A DNA stretch of 64,000 nucleotides from Prorocentrum cordatum (lineage: Eukaryota; Sar; Dinophyceae; Prorocentrales; Prorocentraceae). The stretch covers positions 88,501 to 152,500 of the forward strand of contig CAUYUJ010020607.1 of assembly GCA_963575745.1 (NCBI GenBank), written 5' to 3'. A program made the translations under genes and the position numbers. Every line of letters starts with the position of its first letter. The stretch's first letter is position 1. The notes under the pieces are model-generated. The model did not search any database. It was not told where the DNA came from and saw only the letters and a program-made list of their open reading frames with translations. Of this stretch, positions 44,849-56,100 are shown piece by piece.

Positions 44849-44882
44849 AGAGAAAGAGAAAGAGAAAGAGAGAGAGAGAGGG
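44790..44882 (+). repeat. (GA)n microsatellite
   Basis: Perfect AGAGAG followed by a (GAAAGA)n subrun. No gene was recognised in the GC-rich DNA from 44890 to 45330. Confidence 0.95.
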
Positions 44883-45334
44883 TCGGAGGGCACCACCTGT
44901 ACACATACAGCGATCTCGGTGACCAGGCCGATTCCCGGCCCATGAGCCTGGCCACGATTGGTGCAGGTGCACGCTGAGCGTCCTCCTGAGGGGGAGGGGG
45001 CCGCGGCGGGGCTCCGGCCAGGTGGCGCGGCGGCCTCTGCCGCCGGCGCCCGCGTGGAGGATGCCGCTGCGGCGGGCACAGGGCCCCCGGTTGCCGCCAC
45101 AGGCCCAGGGGGTAGTGGTGGAGGGAGGAGGAGGAGGAGGAGGAGCAGGTGGAGGATGATTGCCGAGGTCACCAGCGGGGGCGCGAGGATAACCGCGCTT
45201 CGCGCGTCGCGGTCTGGGTCACAGCGGCTGCCCTTGTCTAAGGAGGGCGGTGCAGGGACGCGAGGGCGCGAAGACAACCGCGCGTTGCGCTTTCCATGGC
45301 GCGATGCGCGAAGTGAGGAGGCCTAGATTTCCGA

Positions 45335-45530
45335 GGAGGAGGAGGAGGAGGAGTAGGAGGAGGAGGAGGAGGAGGAGGAGGAGGAGGAGGAGGAGGATGA
45401 GGAGGAGGAGGAGCAGAAGGAGGATAATCAGAAGGAGGAGGAGGAGGAGGAAGAGGAGGAGGAGGAGGAGGATCAGAAGGAGGAGGAGGAGGAGGAGGAG
45501 GAGGAGGAGGAGGAGGAGGAGGAGGAGGTT
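45335..45530 (+). repeat. (GGA)n microsatellite
   Basis: GGAGGAGGA with AGAAGGAGGAT interruptions. The 45535-46270 stretch that follows shows no motif I can support, though it may contain the upstream part of the next LINE. Confidence 0.95.
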
Positions 45531-46269
45531 GGCCTTTCTTCGTCGTGCCAGCTGCTCCCCCCTGGCTCTTCTTCCCCTCCCTCTCTCGTCCTCCCGTGGC
45601 TCCTCCTCGCGTCGCCCGCTTCGCGTCCTCCCCTTCCTCCGGGGCCCGACAAGCATATCGCTGTTTGCGTGCCAGAACGTTTTCTTCTGCGGAGCTGGGC
45701 GCCCTGGCGCGGACGGCCGAACGACCCCTGCAGCGGGACACCCTGGCAACACGGCTGCCGCCGTAAAGCACTGCTCAGTTCAACGCCCCACGGGAGGCTG
45801 TTGGCCATTCTCGGCCTGTGGAGGCCCCCGCGGGCCCTTGGGGCTGTCGCAAGACGACTCGGCATGCACAGACGGCTGTGGGAAAGGCCTTGGGACTCTC
45901 GAAGACCGCGTACTGAAAGTATCATCAACCGAGTGTCTGGGGCTGTTGCGCCGCCCGCGGTTACACCCCCTCCCTGCCAGATGGCCCCAGGGCTCCGCGC
46001 ATAGCCATAGCAAAAAAAAGACTCCGCCTTTCCCGCGTGTCCGCGCATATTTTCAAATCGCATTGGACTTGTGTGAGCGAGGAATTCCGCTTTCCACCTG
46101 TTTGCTTATAAGCCACACTACTTCGAAAAGGAGGATGTTCACGAGGCCAGCAGCGTCGTGGGATCATCCGGCAGGAGGGTTCATCAGCGCGAACGCTGCC
46201 CCTACTTGTTTGGCTCCCAAGCTTGGCTTTGACGAGCGAATAGGCGCGCGCAGGCTCAATATGCAGTGG

Positions 46270-47605
46270 CGGCTGCGGCTACAGGTTCGACGTTCTCACT
46301 GGGCTGGCTATTCCGCCTGCGGTACTGCATTTTTCCCGTGCGCTCTATGAAGAAGGCCGGTGCGAGCTGGTTGTCGAAGGTGGGAGACATCCCGGCTTCA
46401 ATATGCAGTACGGCATTCGACGAGGATGCCCCCTGAGCCCACTCATCTTCGCTGTGGTGCTGGACATGTTTTTGCGACGGTTGTGCCGTCGACTCCCGCG
46501 CGCTCTTTGTCGAGCATCTGCGGACGACTTGGGCGTGACAGTTCCCGATTTGATGTTGGCGCTACCAGAGCAGCTTGCTGCGGTCGCAGGGCTTCACGTC
46601 AACGTCGCCAAGACCGCACTCATCCCGCTGTTTTGCACAGGCGTGGACGATCTTCGGTGCAAAGTTGCGCGTCTTTGCCCTGACAGGGCGGGCTTGCTGC
46701 AGATTCTGCAAAGTACCTCGGCTTCCACCTGGCCCAGAAAAGGGGAGTGTCCGTTTGGGCAGGTCATCTCCGAAGAGCCGCCGCCCGTGCAGCGGATTGG
46801 GGGCGGGTCCCTCCTAGGGCTGCACCACGCTACGGTGGCCCACTCGACAGACGTCCTCTCAGCTTTGTAGTTCGTGGCTCAACTGGAAGAGGTCCCAGAG
46901 CAGCGGGAGCAAGTAGAGGCGTGCGCTCTACGGTCCATGGTGCGGGGCCCTTTCAAGTGGTGCACGGTGCGGGATCGTCACCTGCTCCGTCGCCGCTGCG
47001 GCAGGCCTTGCGAGTTCCCGTGCTTGCGACGGCGCGCGGTGGCCGCGAACATGCGCGTCCTCCATTTCGAGGCCATGCGCCAGGGTGGGCTGTGCATGAA
47101 CCGCCGGGCAGCCCAACTCAAACACATGATGCCGTATTGCTCGTGGTGTGATAGACTGTCTCAGTGGTCCTCTTGGTTTGCTGGGTCTTTCTTCCACACC
47201 TTGACAGCAGCGGAGTCGCAGTGCATTTCTCGTGGCCTCGTCCAAAGTCGTTTGGTCACCGAGTTGGTTGGGGAACGGGCCCGTCCTCTGACGAGCTCAA
47301 CGTGGGCCGCGGTCCAGAGACAGTGCCAGAGAGCAATTGACGACGGGTTGACGGGCCCGCTTGTCGCCCAGGACCACTTCCGCCTCCGCCGCAAAATGCG
47401 GAGATGGGACGTCGGATTGTTCACGAGGACGCGCGCTGAACGCAGTCTGCGCGTCATGGGGCGATTGCAGAGCCTCGTGCCGCCCCGGGTGGCAGCGGCA
47501 GTGTTCTGCACGAGGTCGAAAGCGGAATGGGTGGGTGACCGAGCGGAGATTACAACAGAGAGGCGGCTGCGAATTCGGATGCCTTCACGGCGAATGTGCC
47601 ATTGA
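46270..47605 (+). pseudogene. Second LINE reverse transcriptase remnant (different family)
   Basis: A frame at 46287-46402 reads LTGLAIPPAVLHFSRALYEE and RCELVVEGGRHPGF, continuing as MQYGIRRGCPLSPLIFAVVL (GCPLSP at 46424-46441). The catalytic box reads SADD at 46517-46528, a Ser in place of the usual Tyr or Phe. Next come LHVNVAKTALIPL and, after a frame change near 46730, KYLGFHLAQKRGVSVW. The thumb and C-terminal region run 46874-47605 in one frame (FKWCTVRDRHLLRRRCG, MMPYCSWCDRLSQWSSW). The sequence is unlike the 36.7-41.9 kb LINE. The altered catalytic box and frame changes indicate a dead copy. A (GTT)n tract follows about 90 bp downstream and could be its 3' tail. Confidence 0.7.
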
Positions 47606-47693
47606 GCACTACAGCGTGTGCTGGCACGTTTGGGATTTGTCGGTAAAGTATTTCCGGCGGCCTGCGCCGCTGGGCGAGCCGTGCTTCCGTCGA

Positions 47694-47850
47694 CGTTTTT
47701 TTGTTATTGTTGTTGTGGTTGTTGTTGTGGTTGTGGTTGTTGTTGTTGTGGTTGTGGTTGTTGTTGTTGTTGTTGCTGTTGTTGTTGTTGTTCTTCTTCT
47801 TCTTCTTGTTGTTGTTGTTGTTGTCGTCGTCGTCGTTGTCGTCGTCGTCG

Positions 47851-47924
<74 letters not shown>

Positions 47925-47985
47925 GAAGAGCTGTCATCCTTCAAGAACAATTATTGTTGATCCCCCCACACCGGTGCGCATTGTT
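47694..47985 (+). repeat. (GTT)n tract with conserved flank, copy 1
   Basis: About 230 bp of TTG/GTT repeats with CTT and CGT interruptions, then CATCCTTCAAGAACAATTAT, TGTTGATCCCCCCACACCGG. The core AACAATTATTGTT is a near-perfect palindrome. Closely similar flanks follow (GTT)n at 49590 and 61380. Confidence 0.85.
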
Positions 47986-48394
47986 TTTTTGAATTCAAGA
48001 GCCCCCCCGGGGTTCGTACTTTGTTTTTTGTCAAGGAAAGTCTTCCTGCTCAAACTGGCCCCCTGGCCCCCGGGTTACAACAACAGCGGCTCCCGCCGGA
48101 GACTTCCTCACAATTTAGCCAAGACCCCCGCTCCCGCCCGAGATTTCTTCGCATGTTATTCAAGAATCGCGCTCTCGCTTGGGATTTCCTTACGATTTAT
48201 TCAGGAATCGCTCCTCCTGCGCTGTGGAGTCGCGCTCTCGCTGGAGACTTGCTTGCAATCTACTGAAGAATAGCGCCCTTGCGTTGGAATTTCTTGCAAT
48301 TTACTCCAGCGCCGCGCTCCCGACACCCAGGCACCCAGGAGTCGCGCTCACGCTAAGGACTCCTTCACATATTACCTGGGAATCGGGATCTCGC

Positions 48395-49140
48395 TGCCCT
48401 TCGTGGCCCCGTTGCAGCCCTTCGTGGCCCCCTCGCGTTGTTTCGTGGCCCCGTTGCAGCCCTTCGTTGCCCCCTCGCTTTGTTTTGTGGCTCCGTTGCA
48501 GCCCCTCGTGGCCCCCTCGCTGCCCTTCGTGGCCCCGTTGCAGCCCTTCGTGGCCCCGTTGCAGCGCTTCGTGGCCCCCTCGCTGCCCTTCGTGGCCCCG
48601 TTGCAGCCCTTCGTGGCCCCGTTGCAGCGCTTCGTGGCCCCGTTGCAGCGCTTCGTGGCCCCCTCGCTGCCCGTCGTGGCCCCGTTGCAGCCCTTCGTGG
48701 CCCCTTCGCTTTATTTCGTGGCCCCATATCCCCCGGTCGTTCGCGCCCGTGGTGGTCCCATATGCATGCCCTTCGTGGCCCCGCTGTCGCCCTTCGTGGC
48801 CCCCATCGCTGCCCTTCGTGTCCCCGTTGCTGCCCTCAGTGGCCCCGTCCACACCCTCCGCGGCCCAACATACGTATGCCCTTCGTGGCCCCTGCTCGTT
48901 CGCGCCCGTTGTGGCCCCATGTGCATGCCCTTCGTGACCCCGCTGTCGCCGTTTGTGGCCCCCTCATTGTCCTACGTGGCCCAGGTGCTACCCTCAGTGG
49001 CCCCATCGTTGCCCTTTGTGGCCCCGCATTATCTGCACTTCGTGGCCCCCGCTCGTTCGCGCTCTTCGTGGCCCCATACGCATTCCCTTCGTGTCCCCGC
49101 TGTCGCCCTTCGAGGCCTTCTTCGTGTCCTTCGTGGCTCT
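48395..49140 (+). repeat. CCTTCGTGGCCCCGTTGCAG minisatellite
   Basis: 20-22 bp units, each with TTCGTGGCCCC, regular in the first 300 bp and degenerate afterwards. All frames are open (Ala-Leu-Arg-Gly-Pro, Phe-Val-Ala-Pro). The pattern is a repeat, not a gene. Confidence 0.9.
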
Positions 49141-49159
49141 GCTGTCGTTCTCTCTCGCT

Positions 49160-49213
49160 CGCGCTTTTGCTCGTCGTCGTCGTCGCCGTCGCCGTCGTCG
49201 CCGTCGTCTTCGA

Positions 49214-49291
<78 letters not shown>

Positions 49292-49300
49292 GGTCGGTCC
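49160..49300 (+). repeat. (GTC)n microsatellite
   Basis: CGTCGTCGTC with CGC interruptions. The same tract in the second duplicate copy is at 63600-63777, with C-run insertions at 63658-63705. Confidence 0.95.
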
Positions 49301-49537
49301 CCTGTCCGTCCCTCTTGGGGTCGGGTCGACGGTCCGCGGCCGCCCCGCCGATCAGCGCTGCCGCTGGCCAGGCCGACGGTCCGCGGCCGCCCCGCCGCTT
49401 GCCGGGGCCCGGCCTGCAGGGAAGAAAGGTATACCCCCCAAAAGGGGTTCGATCGAAGACGAAAAGGGCGGGTATCGAGGGTTTGGGAAATTCGCGTTAT
49501 TCACACTCGAGCAGATAAGGGCGAACAGTCTTAAAAT

Positions 49538-49538
49538 G

Positions 49539-49586
<48 letters not shown>

Positions 49587-49640
49587 GAACATTATTACTT
49601 CTAAAGAATAATTATTGTTGGGACCCCTGGTGCACGACCC
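49538..49640 (+). repeat. (GTT)n tract with conserved flank, copy 2
   Basis: GTTGTT run to 49587, then ATTATTACTTCTAAAGAATA, ATTATTGTTGGGACCCCTGG. Same flank family as copies at 47.9 and 61.4 kb. Confidence 0.8.
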
Positions 49641-49743
49641 CCTCGCCGCGCCTAGGCCGCAGCCTCATTTTCATAATTTTCGTGAGGAAGTCTCAGGCAA
49701 AACGATGTGTACCAGATCCGGTTGTGTTGTTACGATCGGTTTT

Positions 49744-49836
49744 CCCTTGCAAAAAATAAGGCAAAGTGGACATTTCTTGTTCTAATATAACCAAACTTCA
49801 AGAACCCCTTGCAAAAAATAAGGTAAAGTGGACATT
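49744..49836 (+). repeat. 31-bp direct repeat pair
   Basis: CCCTTGCAAAAAATAAGG, one variable base, then AAAGTGGACATT occurs twice, at 49744 and 49806. The surrounding AT-rich 49640-50113 shows no gene. Confidence 0.8.
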
Positions 49837-50113
49837 CGCGCGCGCAAGACGGAATCCTTCCAAAACCTTAGTGTTCGTAACGATTTTAACATAAAAACAT
49901 CAAACAACCATTTTTTTTTTCTTTCAAAAAAGTGTCAACATTTCATCCCGCGCGCTCTTGCGGATTAGTAGGAAACCCAACACTTTTTAAACATTTCTGT
50001 CAAACGGGCTTTTGCGAGCCATTTTTTCGAACTTCTGCAACAACGGTTGCGCACCTGCCAGGGCCATCATCCCTGTCAAATAATACCATGCGGGACACAT
50101 TCGTTTTTTTTCT

Positions 50114-50323
50114 ATGGGCTCTCTGGGCAGCATTTGAGCGCGGGGAGAAGTCGCGCGAGCGTCGTGGCCCCTATTGGCTATCTTCTTGCTTGTCTCAAAT
50201 GCTGCGGGACGGCTATTCACGGCTGAGGCGGATCCCCACCCTGCGCGCCCGCGAGCGCGTTCTCGTCGCAGGTGAATGGGATTTGTCTCACGCGTGGCCG
50301 TCCCGCTGGCGGGATGCGTTTTT
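50114..50323 (+). repeat. Split direct repeat A1 (5' end of element)
   Basis: 210 bp, begins ATGGGCTCTCTGGGCAGC and ends GGCGGGATGCGTTTTT. It contains a perfect 12-bp inverted repeat (GCAGCATTTGAG at 50127-50138, CTCAAATGCTGC at 50194-50205), conserved in A2. CTCGTCGCAG|GTGAATGGG near 50270 resembles a splice acceptor. Confidence 0.9.
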
Positions 50324-50329
50324 CGCGCG

Positions 50330-50610
50330 CGTTCGCTTGGCCGCTCCGCCGCCTCTTTCTCCCGTCGCAGGTTCCCCCCCCCCCCTCCTCCCGCGCGCGC
50401 GTCGCTTGACCGCTCCGCCGCCTCTCTCTCCCGTCGCAGGTTCCCCCCCCCCCTCCTCCCGCGCGCGCGTTCGCTTGGCCGCTCCGCCGCCTCTCTCTCC
50501 CGTCGCAGGTTCCTCCCCTCGCCCCTCCTCCCGCGCGCGCGTTCGCTTGGCCGCTCCGCCGCCTCTCTCTCCCGTTGCAGGTTCCTCCCCTCCCCTCCTC
50601 CCCCCGCAGG
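50330..50610 (+). repeat. 69-bp tandem units in the element leader, 4 copies
   Basis: Each unit has GTTCGCTTGGCCGCTCCGCC, a CTCTCTCTCCCGTCGCAG tract, GGTTCC and a C-rich tail. The CCCGTCGCAG (or CCCGTTGCAG) ends are at 50370, 50439, 50508 and 50580, spaced 69, 69 and 72 bp. A pyrimidine tract followed by CAG|G is what a splice acceptor looks like, so these may be reiterated acceptors, or simply a tandem repeat. Confidence 0.85.
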
Positions 50611-50699
50611 TCCGCGCGCCTACTTCGTGGAGAGCACCTACGTCCCTCGTCGGTTTTGCGGCTCGAAGGTCAGGACACACATGAGTACGGGTCGTCCTG

Positions 50700-51270
50700 G
50701 GCCGAATGCCGACCCAGTGCGCAGTATGCCTGCGGATGCCGCATGCCGGCCGCTTGTCCCCTGCGCTGTACTGCAAGTGCGCGCCGTATGCTGGTCCCTT
50801 GTGCGCAGTATGCCTGCGGATGCCGTACGCCGGCAATCATTCCTCTGTGCAGTATGCCTGCAGCGTGTGCCGTATGCCGGCCATTGTGCGCAGTATGCCT
50901 GCGAATGCCGAATGCCGGCCCTGTACGCAGTATGCCTGCGATTGCTGCCTGTCAGCCCCTCTCCGCAGTATGCCTGCGCGTGCGGCTGTATGCCTGCAAG
51001 TGGGCGCCGTATGCCGGCCATTAAGCGCAGTATGCTTGCGAGTGCCGTATGCCGGCCCCCCCCATCGCGCAGTATGCCTGCGTGCGTTGCAGTATGCCTG
51101 CAAGTGTGTGCCGTATGCCGGCCCTTGTACGCAGTACGCCTGCGGTTGCCGTATGCCGGCCCAGTGCGCAGTATGCCTGCGGATGCTGCCTGTCAGCCCC
51201 GGTGCGCAGTATGCCTGCGGCGTGCGTTTGCCTGCCCTCTTGCGCTGGATGCCTGCGGGTTATGTCATGT
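50700..51270 (+). repeat. CAGTATGCCTGCGGATGCCG tandem units
   Basis: About a dozen units of roughly 35-45 bp with GCGCAGTATGCCTGCG and CCGTATGCCGGCC cores lie between the leader and the gag-like start. The apparent peptides (Arg-Ser-Met-Pro-Ala type) are repeat-derived. The array probably belongs to the 5' untranslated region. Confidence 0.85.
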
Positions 51271-51343
51271 GCAACCGCCAGCGCGCGATAAGGACGCCGA
51301 GGGGGATACGTGCACGGCGCTTTCCGACGCGCGCGCAGCATCC

Positions 51344-53131
51344 ATGGCGCTGGCTCGCTCAGACATCGTTGAGTTGCTTGGCGATCTGCCTGCTGGCGCA
51401 TTCGGCACCGACAAAAATGCCATCAGGGCGCGCGCGCGCGTCTCCGTGCGTCTACCGCGGGCATGAGCCCACTCGCAGCGGCGCGCAAGGCCGATTGGGT
51501 CCTCTTCGTCGCAGCGGCCAACGCGGCGGAGGGGGACGCATCGCCAGCTCCCGAGCTGGTGCTGTGCACCGCGGTCGCGCGCCTGATGGCCGAAGCGATC
51601 GGGGCGGTCCGCCCGATTGATTACTCGGATGCGGCCATGCGCGATATGTTGATTGCGGCCCTGAAGCCAGGCGCGAAGCCGTTTGCGGGCGATTCTTCCG
51701 CGGAGTGGCGCGATTTCGCGATTAAGCCGTGCCACATCAATATGGCGCTGCGGACACAGTCGCGAGCGATGGAAGCCTTCGGGCGGAAGGCCCCCGCCCC
51801 GTTGGTGCGCGAGGACGCGGGCCGCCGCACGGCGCGCCGCCAGGAGGGTCAGCAATCGGCCCCGGCGGAGGCGGCCGCCAAGCCCGCGGAGGAGACGACG
51901 CGGATTGCGGCGGCAATGGAAGAATACGTGAAGGCCAGCAAGGAATTGCTCGAAGAAAAGCGGGAGAAGCCGCTGGCGTTTGCCATGGAGGCGCGCCGCG
52001 TTTTCGCATGCGCGGGCGGCATTGTTCGGGGATACGCGCCTCGGCAGGACCGTGTGCGCGAGGTCTGGCTCGGCAAGTTCCCCCGTGAGGGATTGCCGAC
52101 CGAGGAGTCGATGCGCAAATTCGCGGCCGCGGGCCGGACGGCCCAGTCCCATGGCCGCTCGTACATTGGGAGCGCCGAGGGCGAGAGCCTGCAGGCTCCC
52201 TGCTCGGCGGCACGTGCAATGACAAGCTTCCGTTTCGCCGATTGCTCCGCGCGCAGGACCACTGCAAGCCCCAATGGGCGCGAATGCCGAAGCTGGACTC
52301 GGTGCCAGCGGGGGCGGGCTCGTGGCGCGATCGCGCGTCGGCCGTCACCGCGGCGAACCGCGCGGGTGCGGCCCTGGACCGAATGGATTTTCTCGGTTAT
52401 GCGCACTTCCAGGTCGCGCGCGACGCAGCGCAGCGCGCGCGCCCACGCGCGCCCCGTGGCGCGAGGCCCACGTAATGGAGTGGGGGCTTCGCTGCATCCT
52501 GTCCAAAGTGTTTGATCCCGTCGTGCTATTGGGATACATGTACCAGCTCGCGCGCGTGAGCGAGGAGCACGGGGGCGTCAAGGCGCGTCCGCGGAGCGGC
52601 GGGCCCGATGCCCAGGGAGCCGCGCGCGGGAGCCCGCGCCGCGTCCAGGTTTCCTACACGTACGATTTGCTTCTCCGCCAGAAAGTGGCGAAAGACCTGG
52701 AACACGGCGACGAGGATGCGACGGCCTCGTTCACTGCGTTGTCGTGGGACATTCTGCGCGCCGCCAAGGAGCGCAGCGCTTTTGAGTGGCCGCCGCCCTG
52801 GCATCGTGCATCGCGCTGCGCGCTGTAGGAGAGAGTCCAGCAGTCGGACCGCCAGGCGGCGTTCACCAAGGGCGGGGGCAAGAAAGGCGGCAACGACCGG
52901 CGCGACCAGGCGCGAGCCCGCGCGTGCGCGCCCCGCGAGCGCGAACACGCGTCGCGGCGCGCGAGGCGGCGAAGCCACGGACCCCGGTGAGCCCTGTCCT
53001 CCGCCAGCGCTCGCGCAGCCCCCGCCGCGATACCTTCAGCAAGAAGGGGAAAGGCCGGCAAGGGAGGGGCTCCCAAGGACGCGGGGAGCTCGTGGCACAA
53101 GCCTGAGCGAAAGGAGTCCTGGCGGTGGTGA
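51344..53131 (+). CDS. Gag-like protein of the retrotransposon, with introns
   Basis: Proposed start is the ATG at 51344 (MALARSDIVELLGDLPAGAF). Frame is kept if these segments are removed: 51428-51489, 52195-52256, 52413-52465, 52583-52648, 52769-52828 and 52910-52965 (donors GC, GC, GT, GC, GA, GC; all end AG). Joins then read, for example, GESLQ|DHCKPQWARMPK, DFLGYAHFQ|AHVMEWGLRC and RAAKERVQQSDRQAAFTKGG. The central part is helical and Glu/Lys-rich (EEYVKASKELLEEKREKP). The C-terminus is basic and Gly/Lys/Ser-Arg-rich (RQRSRSPRRD), fitting RNA binding. No CCHC knuckle is seen. The frame ends at TGA 53129-53131, unless a further intron (53086-53137) fuses it to the RT part. The Gag assignment rests on position and composition. 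Confidence 0.6.
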
Positions 53132-56100
53132 AGCCAGGGCGCCGGCGCTGTGCATGCTAATTATTCGCCCGCCCGAGGCGCGCTCCGCGCGCGCGCGCGC
53201 GCGCCCCCCCGCGGGGGCGCCGCGCCAGCCAGTGATGCAGACGACGGGGCCTCCCCATTGCACCCTGCCGACAGCGGTGAGGGCGCAGTGTGGCGCGGGC
53301 CGTCGCCCGAGGGGCAGGAGGCGCCGCCAGTGCGCCGCGCGCGAGACCGCCCCGCCCGCGGCGAGCGCAGCGCAGGACGCGGATGTTGATTCCGACGACG
53401 GCGCCGAAGGCGGGGGCGGCGACTTTTGCCCCCAGCAAATCCACGATGCCGGCCGGCTGCGCATTTGAAGAGGACCTTGCCCGCCACTCTACGGGGGCGG
53501 AGCCGCGAAGCGCGCGCGCAGATCAAAGCCGCCGTGGATGCGTTGCTCGACGATGAAGACAAGAGGGCGGGCATGAGCCCTCTTTGCCACGCCGCCCGGG
53601 CGGCGCACTTGCCGCGAGTCCGCGAGATAGCGCCGCTTGCGGGACCTGAGCGCGATGCGGCGGTGGCGGCGAGCCAGACGAGCGACGCACTCTTGCAAGA
53701 GAGGCGCGAGGCGGCGTTGCAATTTTGGCGAGAGCGCAAACGTGTGACGGCTTCAGAATGGAAGGCGCCGCCCGGCACGCCGCTACCGCGAAGCACCGGC
53801 GGAGAGCGCGGTCGGGCGAGGCACGCTATGCGAAGTTACCATGGCATGTGCGCTCCGTCCTTGGGCCTGACAAGAACTTGTTGCTTTTGGCCGAAATGAT
53901 GCAAGCTGCAGGGGTGACCAGCGACGCAGCGCGCGCGCGCGACAGCGGGGCGCGGCTCCGTGCTTGAGGCGTCCGACGAGAATTTGACGCGTGACTTGGA
54001 GCGGGGCTTCCCGCTAGTGGGGGTCCTGCCGCGCTCGGGCATGAACGCGCCCGTGACCCCCAAGGGAGCCGAATGCCCATCCGAGTTGCGCAGCCGAGCG
54101 GACACTTTGAACGCCGCCACCCTCGAGCGCGTGTCTCGGGATCTGGGGGCCGACGCGGAAGTCACCCAGATTTTGCATGATAAAGCATACGAAGAGGCGC
54201 GCGCCGCGCAAGCCAGCGGGGACAGTCGCCCATGCTGCGACGTCCGCGAGCGTGCAGGTGGCCGCGGGCCAGGCAGCGTGGGTCCGGTTGTCCGACCTGC
54301 CACGCGGGGCGGTGTTAAACCCGCGATTCCCTGTAGACGAGGGATGGCGCTGGAAGTTGGAAGAATGGATACGCAAGGAATGGCGCATTCGCCGCGGCAT
54401 GCACCGTCCCCTCCCCTGGGCGCCGCGCCGGGAGCCAACGCGTCCAGGTGCGCGCGATCGACGATTTCACTGCCACGGGCGTTAATGACTGCGCCGCCGC
54501 AGCCGAGAGGTGCAGGCGGGCCCTTTCCCCCCCCCCCCGCCCCTCGCGCGCGCTGTCCGCTCTCCCGTGTCGCCGCGACCGCGCGTAGGGTGGATTCTCT
54601 CGATGCTCTGGTCGAGCTGGCGCGGATCGCGGCCGCGGCCGGCACGCCGGTGCTGAGCAAAGAAGATTTCATCGGTGCTTACAAAACGTTGCCCGTGCGA
54701 GGCGCCGACCTCCCGTTGGCCCATTCGGTATGGGCCAAGGGAGCCCGCGAGGGCTACTGTCTGCAACTCTTGAGCTGCCCCTTCGGCGCCGTGGGCAGCG
54801 GATACGCTTGGGACCGCGTTGGGGCGGCGCTCCAGGCGCGAGGCGCGAGCGCCGCGGCGGCACGGCGAGCGCCCCGCGAGCGCGGCAGGCCATCCTTGCC
54901 AAGCTGTTCTCGCTCGCTTCGGGCCGATTCGTGGACGATCTGTTCCGGGCCGACGCGGACAGGGGGCCCGGCACGGGCGGCCCCCGCGATGCCGCAGAGG
55001 TCCTGAGGGCGGTCGTCGAAGACCTTTTGGGCTGGCGCCTGGACGCCGGCAAACGCGTTGTTGCCGAGCCGAGGGCCACTGTGCTCGGCGTCGACGCGGA
55101 AGTGCGCGGATCGGGCGATGAGCTCTCGTTAGTATTCGCGATCGGTGGCGACAAGCGCCACAAATGGATCCAAGAGATCGAGTGGGTGCTGGAGGCAGGG
55201 AGAATGTCGCCGGCGGCGGCATCAAAACTTGCCGGCAGACTCGGATGGGGCTCCTCTGCGGTGTTCGGCAGAGGCACGCCCAAGCTCCCGCGCGCGAGCG
55301 ACGCGCGCGCGAGAGCGACGGCAGGTGCCCGGGTATACCTCGCCCCGCTGTTCTGGCACGCGCAGCAGCGGGGATGGAGGTTGAAGTCGCGGCTCCGCGG
55401 GGCATTGGAATGGTGGCTGCGCTTCCTCCGGAGCGCGCCGGAACGAGCGGCGCCCCTGCGGGTGACCCCGGAGCGGCCACGCTACCTCGTCTATTCCGAC
55501 GCGACGGGCGGCGGCAGGCGACATACGCGCGCGCCTGTTTGGAACGGCGCCCGCATTGCCCGGCCCGCCCCGCCTCCGCAGGCTCGCGTGGGTCATCATT
55601 GGGCCCAGCGGTAAGCGCTATGCAGCGGCTGATGTGCCTTCGTCGATCAAGCGGTGGACGAAGCACCGCAAGACGCAGGCGGGGGCGCCCCGGCCACGCG
55701 TAGCCTGGCGGACAGCCCGCCGTGTTGCGAAAGGTCGCGGCATGGGAACTCGTCGCGGCCGTTTGCGCCTTGCATCATTTGCTCGCGACGCTGCGCGATG
55801 CGGAAATCGTGTTGTTTGTCGATTCGAAGGCGCGGCCGGGCGCGGGTCGCCGAGGTGCCCGTGCGATGCTCCGCTGACCGCGCCAGGCCGCGCTCGGGGT
55901 GCTCCTACGCGGGACCTCGCGCCAGGCAGATTATAACGCGCTCGTGGCAGATATTTGGTTCGCAGCAGCGACCGCGCGGTGCCTCCTGAGCGCGTGGTAT
56001 GTGCCATCCGCGCTCAACGTGGCAGACGCCCCTACGCGGCCCGCCACGAAGGCGGCCGCGATTGCGGCCATGCACCGCGATGGCTTCACTCGAGTGGCGT

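Larger units (their letters stand above)
48018..49515 (+). repeat. Segmental duplication, copy 1
   Basis: Matches 62998-63999 at high identity: TTGTCAAGGAAAGTCTTCCT / TGTCAAGGATAATCTTCCTG at the left, and the unit containing GGTCGGTCCCCTGTCCGTCC through GAAGAAAGGTATACCCCCCA at the right. This copy keeps about 560 bp of CCTTCGTGGCCCC minisatellite (48345-48905) that the second copy lacks. The retrotransposon at 50.1-58.9 kb lies between the two copies. Confidence 0.85.
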
